Shown here one piece after another: positions 38,753-50,365 of a stretch of DNA of 64,000 bases (its first letter is position 1; each line of letters opens with the position of its first letter). This stretch comes from Sipunculus nudus (lineage: Eukaryota > Annelida > Sipuncula > Golfingiida > Sipunculidae), in assembly GCA_026874595.1 (NCBI GenBank), contig CM049311.1, forward strand, positions 63,883,453 through 63,947,452. The letters are read 5' to 3'. The notes beneath the pieces are model-generated. The model worked only from the letters and a program-made list of their open reading frames with translations, was not told the DNA's origin and ran no database searches. Position numbers and translations under genes: made by a program.

Positions 38753-38899
38753 AATGGAAATTTCAATGCACTTCATATGTTCTACGCTCCCGAGGCAGCG
38801 GAAATCTTGCGCTTCTAAAGAAGCAACCGATTTTCACGCTGCCAGCTTTGACCGTTTATGATATATTTAGACACCAGATGGCGGTTCGTTTTCCACTGA

Positions 38900-39400
38900 A
38901 ATAAACGTGCGTATGATGTGACAAGCAGCCAATCAGATGCCAATAAACAAACACTCGACAGGCATCCTGGCTCCGCCCGTTGCTGCGCTTCAAGCGCCGC
39001 TTATCGAGTTTCCGGTCGAATTTAAATTACTCCCTCTGCATTCTCGCATCATCTACCGATTCGATTATGACATTATGACTGTGTTAGCGTAGCCATGTAT
39101 CTGTTGTCTGCAGAACTGAAACCAGCAAGCGAGGTGTGCACGCAGCCTATGTTGTTACGTTTCGTTTGAATTACAGCTCACCGGCCGAGCATCCTATGTG
39201 CCCAAGGCCCTAAGCAAACCACGTCAGGGGCAATTATCTCTGAGCCTGTGGCCTGTTCAGACGGTTACGCTGGGGGATGAGCTGTCACTCAAAAAGAAAT
39301 TAATATGATTGGCTCTGTGTATTCCTCGCTTGGCTTTGTCTTCCAGCACAAGGTCTCATCTGATTGGACCAAAATACAGTGCTCCCCTCTGGTGTTGCAA
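38900..39400 (+). promoter_or_regulatory. Candidate CpG/CCAAT promoter region
   Basis: GCCAATCAGATGCCAATAAA at about 38929, GGCTCCGCCCG (GC box) at about 38970, CpG-rich GCTTCAAGCGCCGC, and inverted CCAAT boxes (GATTGG) near 39308 and 39361. It stands out from AT-rich surroundings. It could have driven the non-coding first exon of copy 4 (acceptor at 41178), but no transcript evidence exists here. Confidence 0.25.
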
Positions 39401-41422
39401 TTCAGGATACGAGGTCATAACAAACAGCGCCTTACGATATAGGTAGTAGCCCTATAGGTAAAGCGCTGTGTAAAGAGCGTACATATGTTCACACCCCACA
39501 CCAAAATTTTGGCGGTTATCTTTAGTATCAATATTTCCACACAACCCCGATTTGCATGATTTCCAGGTTCTTTGAAGTATTGAGCTGAGATATACAGAAA
39601 CGTTCTTGACGCACAAACGTCCGTAAAAAACAAAAAGGTTTCATTTGCAAACAATAATAAATAAAGTTAAAGAGAAATGAGAAACATCAAATAGGCCTAT
39701 ACTTTAAAAGTGGGTACAGCAACACATTATCACAAAAACATAATACAGAATATAAAAGAATTACTCCACGTTCTGACGGCTTAAATTATTATGAAAACAT
39801 AATTAAGTATATAAAAGATTTACTCCAAGACCTGACGTTTAAATGTCTCCAATATTGCTATTCTGATATAGTTCTTTTAATGCATCCTATAATACACGGG
39901 AGCGCCTCACCCACACAGTAATCTGTGCATAACATCCTCTACGATGATAATTTGACATGAATGTCTGTGACACGTGTGCACACAGTCTGTTCTCTAGCTG
40001 AATAGTGACCTCCGACATTTACACTGCTCGCTAGCACTGAACACTATATACACTTCACCTGGTTCTTACGCGTAAGCACTAAATACACGTACTTCATGAA
40101 AATGTGTCTTGCTGTATCACACCGTGCATATATTGAAGACACGTGATCTTGAAGATTACTGCACGGAAAACTTGTCGGTATAACAGGCATACACGATTTT
40201 TCCGACGCTGCACACACTTTCGTTTCACACGAATATATGTCCGTACATCAACAAGTCAAGGCATTGATGGCTATAATCCAGACAAGAGCTCGCAGAATGC
40301 CGTATCTCTAGGTACAAAATATCTTCACGCACAAGAGCCTCTGTCTGTCCTGTACTATACTCCGCGCAAACACTCCACACGATGACAACTGGCACAACTG
40401 GCGACTCCTCTGCACAATCAACACTGTTGCATGCCACTCTTTGCTCAATATTCCTGAAATATACAAATGTGATGCATTAAGTACCATAAATAATATGGCA
40501 TCACAAAGAACCAATAACATTCTGCTTTATGCCTCCTGCAAATCACATGTACAAATGTTGATTAAGCTTGTCTACAAGTCATGGACTCGTCAGAATTCTG
40601 AACCTGTCAAATAACAGTTTCCTTTGACTTTTAATCCAGCTCTACATATTGCCCATCACTTTTGACTCTAACACGATTCATTGACGTCCATGGCGTCTAA
40701 TACCACCATCAACAATTCCATAAAAGACTGCAGAAATCTGCACTGCAGACTCCATGACTTAAAGGCCTTTTATTAGAATACAATTGAAAAAGAAATAAAA
40801 AAAATCATTTTCCTATACCTTCGCCACTAGCTTTTGACAAACAGTAATGAACTATTAGCATCAGTCATATGAGAAAAAAGATGAAATCAGTCATGCAAGG
40901 TGTTGTGTTATGTATTTCAGGATTAGCCCAGAACACCACAAACACAGTTCAACCTTAACACAACATTTTATTCTGGAGCCCGGAAGGAGAACGAGGCTTT
41001 TAGCTGTTGATTACCGTAAAGTAAGAGTAAAACATAACCTTGTCATGTATGCCATCCGGTAGTAATTAAAGGAACTATTTATAACTTTTAATACTTATAA
41101 TAGTACCAATACATAACATAAGGCATTCATCGTTTTGAAAATGAATGAACGGATTAATAATGCTCGTAATTTTTTCAGGACCTCCGACATGTAATTCCAA
41201 AAGCTGAGCGTTTCAAGGTTAAAAGATTTCATAGGAATCAAGGTGGCCATCTTTTTCACCTACTTGGCTCAGATGTTTAATAGGCCACTAACCCAAGCCC
41301 TGGTGTACCGGAAGGCGTGTTTACAACGTTACCATGACAACCACATGTGTGACAATCTGAAGAGTGGTAACAACAGTCGGGAGGAAGACGAAGTACAGAC
41401 GGTCGCATCTCACGTGTAACAC

Positions 41423-41426
<4 letters not shown>

Positions 41427-41460
<34 letters not shown>
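41427..41460. repeat. (CT)n microsatellite
   Basis: CT run directly after the exon 1 donor of copy 4, where copy 6 has its donor minisatellite. Confidence 0.95.
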
Positions 41461-41463
<3 letters not shown>

Positions 41464-44240
41464 TTATAATTTTTCTTCCCAACAGATAATGAACAATTTA
41501 TGTGATCTACAATCTTAATTTTGGAAATCATCATGGTGGACATTGAGTAGAATAGTAAATTTAAAATTGATTTTTTTTTTATTTTCAAAGTGTTTATCAG
41601 GCATTTAGTCCCATGATTCAAGTTACGTTTCATTGCAGGTTTTTGTATCAAAGCTTGGCATCCACGCTTCCTTCTATGTTCTTCACGTTTATGTACGGAT
41701 CTTGGTCTGACAAGTACAGCTACAAGCTTCCACTTATTGTACCCATGGTCGGCATCATGCTGGCGGACGTCTGGAACATGGTCAACGCCATCCGCATGGA
41801 GTGGCCCCTGTTGCCTTTAATATTCAGCAACATAATAAGCGGAATCGGCGGAGGAATAATGACGGAGCATTCACCTACCTCTCTCACGTGACCGACGAGA
41901 ATTCACGGACCGTTCGTGTTTCCATCTTCGAAGCCTGTCTTCAAGTTGGAACATCTGTAGGTTTTTTCTTGAGCGGTTTCATGTATAGCGCCACCGGATT
42001 TGTCCGCTCCTACATACTCGGGATTTCCTTGATGTTCTGCATCATTCCGATTCATTTATTTTGGCTAAAACCCATCGAGAAAAACAAAAGCTCTCCGGGT
42101 GAAGGAGGAAGAAAGGGATGTACGGCAGACGATCTTACTGCTTCCGTCCGGTGTGCTTTAGGAAAAAGAGAAAATCACGGACGACTTCATTTGTTATTGA
42201 TATACATAACAATGACGTTTTACGCTATTGGAAGTGCAGGTACTAATCATTTAAAAATCACTGGTTCTGATTTTATTTATGGCCATGTATTAACGATTAA
42301 AACATAACTTAATAAGTTTCAGCGTCATCTATTTTTTTGTGTTTCATCTAATTTTTCACTTTTTGCTATCATAATTCATCTTGAGGGTATACAGAATGCC
42401 TATACAAAAAGGCCTACGAAGTACATTGTTTCATCGTATCAACACTGATAGGGTAGGCAAAACCATCAAATTTAGGGGCAGTTACACCGATATCTATACA
42501 CACGTTATTATTTAACATTAATGATCCGACTAACTTGGTAATAGTCTAAATATATTTATTAATAATATATAAATGAATGTATCCGTGCAATATTTTCAAA
42601 TTACATATAAGTTTTCTGTTCATATATTTGCAGGCAAATCTATCTTAACGTTTCTCTATGTGAAACGTCGCCCTCTTTACTGGACACAAACAATTAACAG
42701 TTTGTACCTAAGTGTTCGCAGCACCATCCGTGGAATAGCGCTGCTGTTGCTGATCCCTGCTATGACGCACTTCCTGTCTGTGAGCGACACCAGCCTGTTA
42801 ATTATTGGACTAATATCAAGTAAAGCAAGTGAAGCTTTCTTCTCGGTCAGCGTGCACACTTGGATGGTCTTTACAGGTGCCAATAATTTTCTCATTTATT
42901 TCCGCTATCAAGGTTCAGCAACATTTTTTTAAATTTCATTTTAATTTTTATCTCTGTCTGAATATATGTGATGGCTGCCTCAGTCTTGCGTCTTTAAGAA
43001 AAACGTATCGGTCGATACTGTGGACACAAAACCTGGTTAAATAAAAAATACCATCATGCGGAATGCATGCTGATTAAATCAGAATTTGATCAAAATGCAC
43101 TTAGGCCTAAATGTGCAGTTACTTTTGTATTTGTTGTATACATTATTTTACGACAGTCCTAGCGCTAGGGGTGTTTGATGGAGCCGTATTTTCCTGTCTG
43201 AGGTATCTCTTATCCAAGCTGGTGGAAGCCGATGAATTAGGTAGGGAGATACCGTTATATCATAACAAAAAATACCATAAATAATATTCTATGTAATACG
43301 ACACAACATGCATTTTTTTCTGATAATTCGATCATTGAGTGTTTGTTTTCATTTCACCATTTTCACAGGGAAGATTTTTGCTGTATTTGCATCACTGGAA
43401 GAGCTAAGTTTGGGGAGCCATTTTCTATTCAACCTCTTGTACCCGGCGACTTATTCATTCTGGGCGGGATCCTCGTTCTTCCTCGGCGCAATTATACAGT
43501 TACTCCCTCTGGCGATAGCTGTGTGAGATATTTGATCGAGAATTTTCATTTTTCTTGTTCTGTCAGCCCTGTAACGTACAAAACTATTTTCATTTAAAGA
43601 AGATATATCAAGATGTAAATCGAGCAGAAGCAGGAAGCATACAAATTGATTTCATTTCAAAATTAAAGGGAAGTTATTTCTTTTTAAATTACATGCATGA
43701 TAAACATTTACAAACATTATTTAATGTTCCCGAATAAATGTTCTATGAGTGTTCAAACATACAAGGAATTTATATTTTTCGGCATACATTCATTCACATT
43801 TGTTTATGAATATTTTCTAACAAATATGTTTATATAATCGTCCAATGAATGCGACCAATTTAATTGCAGCTTTTTGCATGTTGCCACGAAAAAGAGAACT
43901 CCTGAAGCCAACTTAGTAGAAAATGGTAAATATAAAAAGACAAAGAGGAAATTGTTCATTTTTATGCAGACAGCTGTACATGTAATTGTCATCCTCCTTC
44001 TGACTCCGAATAGGGGCATTGTTAACGTTTTATTTAAAAACATTTTATTTTAACCACATGAATTTCACCGATCGAATGTTAATTATCCTTAGATATGGTT
44101 TTGCTTCTGTTTAATGCCATACTTTATATCGGATGATGAATTTCATCAATATTCTGGATAGTGTGGTATTTTCCTTCCGATGTAAATTGGATTCTGCTTC
44201 AGCTCTTTATTTAATTTAGCTTTTTAGATACCTGTTAAAT

Positions 44241-44242
<2 letters not shown>

Positions 44243-44298
<56 letters not shown>
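44243..44298. repeat. (AT)n microsatellite
   Basis: TA run that served as target of the element at 44299; it resumes at 45206-45220. Confidence 0.95.
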
Positions 44299-44301
<3 letters not shown>

Positions 44302-45205
44302 GGCTGGGTATCGGTACGCCACTTCCGGTACAATACGTACTGCGATACAGTTAATTTGATACCGATACGTATTGACGATACGTTTAATTTTTCTTTGTAT
44401 ATCATTTCTTAATAAATGCTCTGTTTCTTGTTTTTATATGTTTTTTTTATTTTAACATACAACATATTTAGTATGCCATGCACTTAAGCAGCTTAAGCTT
44501 GATATTAAATAAATAAACGAACCAGTTGCTTTTAATTATAAAAAGCTCTCTAATCAAGACTAGCAAAATCTCGATCTTCTTTGAGCTCTAGCGTCCCCCC
44601 CCACTCCCCCGCACAAACATATTTATTGCATTTGGTGGGGAAGATCATAGGCTGTTTTTTTATGTAATGTAATTACACAGTTTTGTATAATTCTGTGAAT
44701 ATGAATCCCATTAGTCACTCTCCTGTTTGTACAGGATTTGTCCCAATGCTTTAACCATTTAATTGACATCTGATGTCGAACGCGGGAGTTCCGAGTAACC
44801 TATGACCGGCTGCGTAAATAAAAAAATAGAGATTAAATGACATATAAATAGAAATGTACCTTGTTCCTAGTAGCGATATGTGATGTGAATATCGATTTCA
44901 TTTATAAAGATAAACGTTATTATCATTCTCCTATTATCGCTCACTTGCGCATGCTTGCCATGGAAGTACTGCCGTGCATGGGTATATATATTTATTAACA
45001 AGTCTTAAAAGCCAAAGCAACAAATATACGGGCTGCAGTGCATTTAGATTTAGAAATCGTCATGGTTTTATGTAAAGTTAGAGTTAGAATGCTATAAATT
45101 AGCAAGCAATCGATACGACCAATACAGCATGCAACGCATTTCGGTTATCGTATCGACTTCGTGTATCGATTCGTATCGATATATCGATATATTGATACAG
45201 CCCTA
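44299..45205. mobile_element. Non-autonomous hAT-like element in copy 4 intron 6
   Basis: 907 bp between TAGGGCTGGGTATCGG and ATTGATACAGCCCTA: an 8-bp inverted end (TAGGGCTG) followed at both sides by many subterminal GTATCG/CGATAC motifs. No transposase ORF. It sits inside an AT microsatellite, so the target duplication cannot be read. The hAT assignment rests on end sequence and subterminal motifs only. Confidence 0.65.
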
Positions 45206-45350
45206 ATATATATATATATACATGTGTGTGTGTGAAGGTGTTACCTTTAGACGCTACCTCATGAATTTAACTGTATTTATCTATTTAATTGCAGCTGAAC
45301 CAATAGCCGTTGAGGACATAAACATGGACGCCAACTTAAAGACTCACTGA

Positions 45351-45916
45351 ATACGTGTGAATGACTCCCTGATTAATGCATATTGCTGTGCATCCAGGGA
45401 AAACAGACATAATTAATTATTTTTATTTTCTCTATATTAGAAATAAATTACGATTTACTGTGTTTTTTATAACCATAAATATTTTTGTATCTTAGAATTT
45501 TATTATGGAAACACCAGCATCATTCGCTCACGCAATCCTAATTTTCACATTAAATAAAATGTATATAGAATTAAAATTGCTTGGGAAAGTTCCTTTATCA
45601 TGTGAATGCAAGCTCTGTCTCGTGCATGTACATCATGCATTCTCTATTCTCTCTATCTCTCACACACCCATGCACCCCCCACACAAACACTGTATACGTG
45701 TTTCCCTGACCTCAAAGTGTTTGTGTGAGTGTAAAAATTGTTATGATGTACTGCAGTATAATATTATCCGAACTCTGACGTAGCGAGGGTATTACACGTG
45801 GATAGGTTTGTCTTCCTGTATGAAAGTCTGTTCAAAATCTATAGATCACAAGTAACAAGACCACTGGTTTTAATAAATACACGTTAAACTTGAAAATGTC
45901 TGTTATTATTATTATT

Positions 45917-45999
<83 letters not shown>

Positions 46000-48900
46000 C
46001 GGATGAACCTGACAGGTCCATGGCAACCCATAAGTTGTCACAGCAAACATTTCACAACCCTTTTTTAGAACCGTAGGTGGCTGTCAAATTGAAATTTTGA
46101 CAACCTGGGTTGTTGTTTTAGGTACACCCGTTTGACAACCCTAAAGTTGTCGATTTGACAACCCTATGTTTTCAGAGTACAGTACACTCCCTCTTAAAAA
46201 CGGTAAAGGTAAAGAACCTAATAAAAGATTATGTGGATCTGAAATTCAGATTATGCAGCTATAAATCTAAATATAAATTTTATGTGGATGGCTGTTTAAT
46301 GGACAACCTTTTTCCCTTTACGCATAAACCAATTAATTCATTAATTTTATATTCTTTTTTAATTTATGACCAGGGAATTAGATATAGCATACGTTTTTAT
46401 TGATTGTACATTTACGGGAAATAAACAACGGTGTATGTCTGTATGCGTTTTGAGTCCTATTTACACGGGGTATAACATCCTATTTCCTGTACACCCCCTC
46501 ATATCGTCTACGGTTAGCTGGAAAATATTAAAAATCATCAGAAGTGATCTTTCATCTCTAAATGACATTTCTTGCAGAGATAGCGTATTGGCACACGGAT
46601 ACAAAGACACACACTAAAAACCCGTACAGCAAGGATTCCTTGATTGCATTTGAAAATGATGAAATAATTGGTACTCCACAGAAAGCTCCTGTAGTAGTCA
46701 ATAACAGGTAGGCCCCTAACAGTACGCCCCTAAGTCATCTGAGGACAAAGTCTGTGTGTGTTTATCTTACGGCACGTGGACCGATAAATAAAGTCTCAGA
46801 TAAGCGGACAGGGACGGCATTCTTGATCAGTCAACGATCGATATGTAAGTATATGTAATATGTAACATAACGATTGAGTCCAGGGAGACGAAATAGTTCC
46901 GAGACATGCTGTAGTTGTGTAACACTATCACAGGTTACCTAAGAGTACATGTGTACTCTTAACTGGCTTCGAACAAAGCTTGAGCAACGGAAGATAATAA
47001 CACTAAATACGAACAAACATACATAAAAATGTGTCTTTTTTGGGTAAGGGACACCAAAAAAAAAAAAAAACATGAGAAATTTGACTGAGATCACCCATAT
47101 ATCAATCTATACCCATATCAAACGCTCATTGAACATAAACTATAAACATAGAGGTGACACTAAATGGTTACCTACTTCTATTACTTTCAGACCGATATTT
47201 CCTTGAAACTTTCCCTCCTGTTATGATTTTCTTATTCACATAAGAAGTCAGAGATGACAAAATAACATCCGCTGTGTTTCTCCTTGAACTTTTCAAAAAC
47301 CTCCATTCCAGGTAACCTCTAGTACAAAGCCGCCTATTAATACCAATGAATAGCTCCAATAAAATTAAGAAACCGTATACGATAAAAATGCTGTTATGAC
47401 GACTTAATGAATTGTTCCTTAGATGTTAACCCAACTCTCAACTTTTTTATGTCAATATGTGTTTAGAATTTTGTTGCCGACAAAACAAAAAAAAAAAAAA
47501 AAAAAAACAAGCTTAAAACATTATACATGTCGCCCCCTGGTGGAGGTATAATGGTCAGACGGACTTTTTTTCGTCCATATATAGTACTCTCAAAACATAG
47601 GACTAAACATTTGACTCTATGACATAGAATTCTAAAATGGGTTATAAAATAGGCTAATCTAATTATTTTTACTACCTTTTTTAAAATATACATGCAGGTC
47701 TGGTCCAGCGAAGGGCTAGATATTACACAGAGTTCATAATTTTAAGGTAAATCGTAGACTGCCCTTAAAGGTTTATTTCCTGGGCAGAATATAGTGATCT
47801 CACATTAAGGATTGTGTTACGGAACCTATTAACAACAGATCACGTAATCGTGACGAGCACAAAATTTTGTTACGGAGATAAAAAATCAGATTCCGCAACA
47901 CTAGGCAGCGTGAAATGTCTAGGGGAATGAATAAAGAAGTCAGTGGTTTATTTGTTAACAAATAATTATAATTTATTCTTAGAACAATCCTAACACTACA
48001 ATACACTAAACCAATACAATTACACAGTATTTTAAACATAACAAGAACAAAAACGTATACATAACCAGAGAGTCCGGATCCTAGGCTTTGGTTTCTAGAT
48101 ACATCAACTGCCTAATTTCACAAGAGTCTTTTAGCACAAATAACCCAGATGAGCAGTTCATGTAAATCCTCTCAGAGAATATTCCGATTTAATCTCGGAA
48201 ACAATCTGTTGTAATCCAAAAGTGAAGATCTGGTAATGATCCCAAAGGCAAACTGAAGACAATCCGTTTATAAAGTCTGTATAAAGTCGGTAGAAGATCT
48301 GTAAGTTCTGCAATTATCGGAAAGGTCCCAAAAACTGGCGAGAGAGTCACACTTCTCTGTGTTCGCTGGTATTTTTCTCTCTGCCGGCTGTAAACACAGC
48401 CCCTATGTATAGCTTATTCACCCGAAGCCCAGAAACTTCTCTATTCATGAACAATCCAAAGAACACAACTATACACGCGCCCATAACACATGAACAGACC
48501 CGAAATTTCTAGACTACAACGAGCACTGTGTCTCTACAAGCCAGGGTTCAACAAGCACGGGTCCCATAGCAACGCCAAGGGCTTGAGCCTAACCCGAATC
48601 AGAACGCCAGGCGCATTATAAACAGATACATGTAACAACTGCATGCAATTTAATTCTTATGAAATGAATTAAAAAAAAATCATTTATGTTTTAGCAATAT
48701 GGCTGTGCCACCGACGGACTTCTGCTCTTCTCTTCTTGATAAAATGAGAATCAGAGAAACTGAGAAAAATTAAGGTGAGATATGTAGAGTGAACATATTT
48801 TAAGTGGCATCTCTTCCTTAATGACACTTTCATTCGTTCTTTCTGGTATACTTGAAGGTCCGATGCGCAAAATCTTAAAACCATATTCAAGGCGGAGTAT

Positions 48901-49899
48901 AGAGCCCGGGTCACCTGGTGTGTAATTCTTAGCCGTGCACCAAGGCTAGGTTTATTAACAAGAACTTAATTTCCAGATTCTTGCATATTGTTTTGAAAAG
49001 AGAAAATTTGATGATTCTCCAGTGCTTTGGTGTTCTTATCTTGTTCTTCATTACTAAACATATGCTTACTTCAGGGCAGGACAAACGAGGTTAAAATACT
49101 CTTAGATTTTTATCAAACTAGATTTATTTGTCCTACTTCTAAACATGGCACTGTTGTATCCTACATTTAAAAAATGGACTCTGATATACTCCCATTTTTC
49201 ATTTTTCATCTTGCATAGACACTAGTCGCTTTTACATGCACCGGCCTTATGCAGTAGCATAATTGTACGCGTTTATGATTTTAAAGCACATATTGTACAA
49301 ATGTATATGTGCAAGAATCGGGACACAACTCAGAACATAATGTCAGTGGCATAATTTTAATTACACATTTCATCAGAAAAAAACGAACTCCAAGTGTTAC
49401 GGCGTATTTTTTATACGCTTATATTGTGAAAGGAAATATGGGACAGTCTCTTTTACACCAAGATTTCCAAGTCTAAATGAATACAAGATTTTGCATATAT
49501 AAGGATTAAATCATTCCATAGAAGGATTTTGTTACAATTTAAAACAATTTAAATTCACCTTGTAAAATATGATCAGGGTTGGTCGAGACGTAACCATAAA
49601 ACAATAGACACACATAATTCATTGAAAAAAATATTTACGATGTATCAAAACGTTAAAGCCATGAAGACATTTTCAGACAAACAATGACATGATACAGACT
49701 AATAAATAAAACTTGCGTTTATGCTATATACAAACATGGTATCAATGAACATTTATGCTATTTTCATTACGGTATAAATTAATTGATGAAAGGTATTCAG
49801 GTTATTGTTAGAACCAATAAATATATTTCTATTTAGTATTCGTAGGGAATGACCCCAAATAATAATTAACCCTAATTTACCCTTTTTCTGTACTTGCAG
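45351..49899. other. Intergenic between pseudogenes 4 and 5, no gene seen
   Basis: 4.5 kb. Contains an AT/GA compound microsatellite (45919-45997), a short run of GACAACCC/GTTGTC palindromes (about 46020-46165), and a minus-strand CTCF-like motif near 47531. No exon 1 for copy 5 was found here. Confidence 0.5.
45919..45997. repeat. (AT)n(GA)n compound microsatellite
   Basis: TA run changing into a GA run at 45964. Confidence 0.97.
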
Positions 49900-50237
49900 G
49901 TCCTTGTACCAGAGCTTTGCCAGAACCATTCCCGGCGTGTTTTGTTTATGAATTTTTTTTATACGGATCTTTGTCCGATAAACGAAGCTTTAGAATCCCT
50001 CTCCTTCTCCCGCTTACAGGATATATATGCTTGGGGACGCATGAAGTTTGGGTTTACGCCGTCTACATGGAATGGCGGTCTCTGGTGAGCAGTCTCGGGC
50101 CATTCGGGTTTCTATTTTAGAAACTTGTATTTATGTAGGTACATCCTTGGGATCATTCTTGAGCGGTGAAATATACACTGCCACTGGATTCATACCCTCA
50201 TATACAGTCGGGGTTTCTTTGATGACTTGCATGATAC

Positions 50238-50329
50238 CATACACTTTGTTTTGGTTTGAAACCCGTCCAGCTTAATACAAACTCATACACTTTGTTTTGG
50301 TTTGAAACCCGTCCAGCTTAATACAAACT
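50238..50329. repeat. Perfect 46-bp tandem duplication in pseudogene exon
   Basis: 50238-50283 (CATACACTTTGTTTTGG... to ...AATACAAACT) is repeated without change at 50284-50329. Both copies carry the in-frame TAA that ends the residual reading frame. Confidence 0.95.
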
Positions 50330-50365
50330 CTTCTGGTGAAGGAGACAGAAAAAGATGTTCAGCAG

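Larger units (their letters stand above)
35594..41178. other. Intergenic between copies 3 and 4, no gene seen
   Basis: 5.6 kb. Contains a GCGGATCC-type MITE (38624-38752) and a GC/CpG- and CCAAT-rich stretch (38900-39400). The short ORFs do not resemble known proteins. Confidence 0.5.
41189..45350 (+). pseudogene. SLC46-family copy 4, recently disabled
   Basis: All seven exons remain: 41189-41415, 41639-42239, 42634-42876, 43157-43240, 43369-43522, 43870-43925, 45295-45350, with intact splice sites and family phases. It carries three lesions. The ATG (41189) is followed at once by TAA (41192-41194), while the next 70 codons align with copy 6. The exon 1 junction codon, TG|G (Trp) elsewhere, is GT|G. 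Exon 2 is 601 nt, one base short, with the shift near 41861 between GGGIMT and GAFTYL. Exon 5 lacks one codon in frame. Downstream sequence still reads well (SRTVRVSIFEA, TM8-TM12, tail ending NLKTH). A start further inside exon 1 would not avoid the exon 2 shift. Closest to copies 5 and 6. AATAAA at 45442. Confidence 0.87.

Noticed and set aside
45832-46050. Minus-strand ORF rich in Ser-Leu and Ile-Tyr
   Set aside because: Translation of a compound AT/GA microsatellite.
47800-48620. Possible LTR-like segment
   Set aside because: No second LTR, primer-binding site or retroviral-type ORF could be seen; left as unannotated intergenic DNA.
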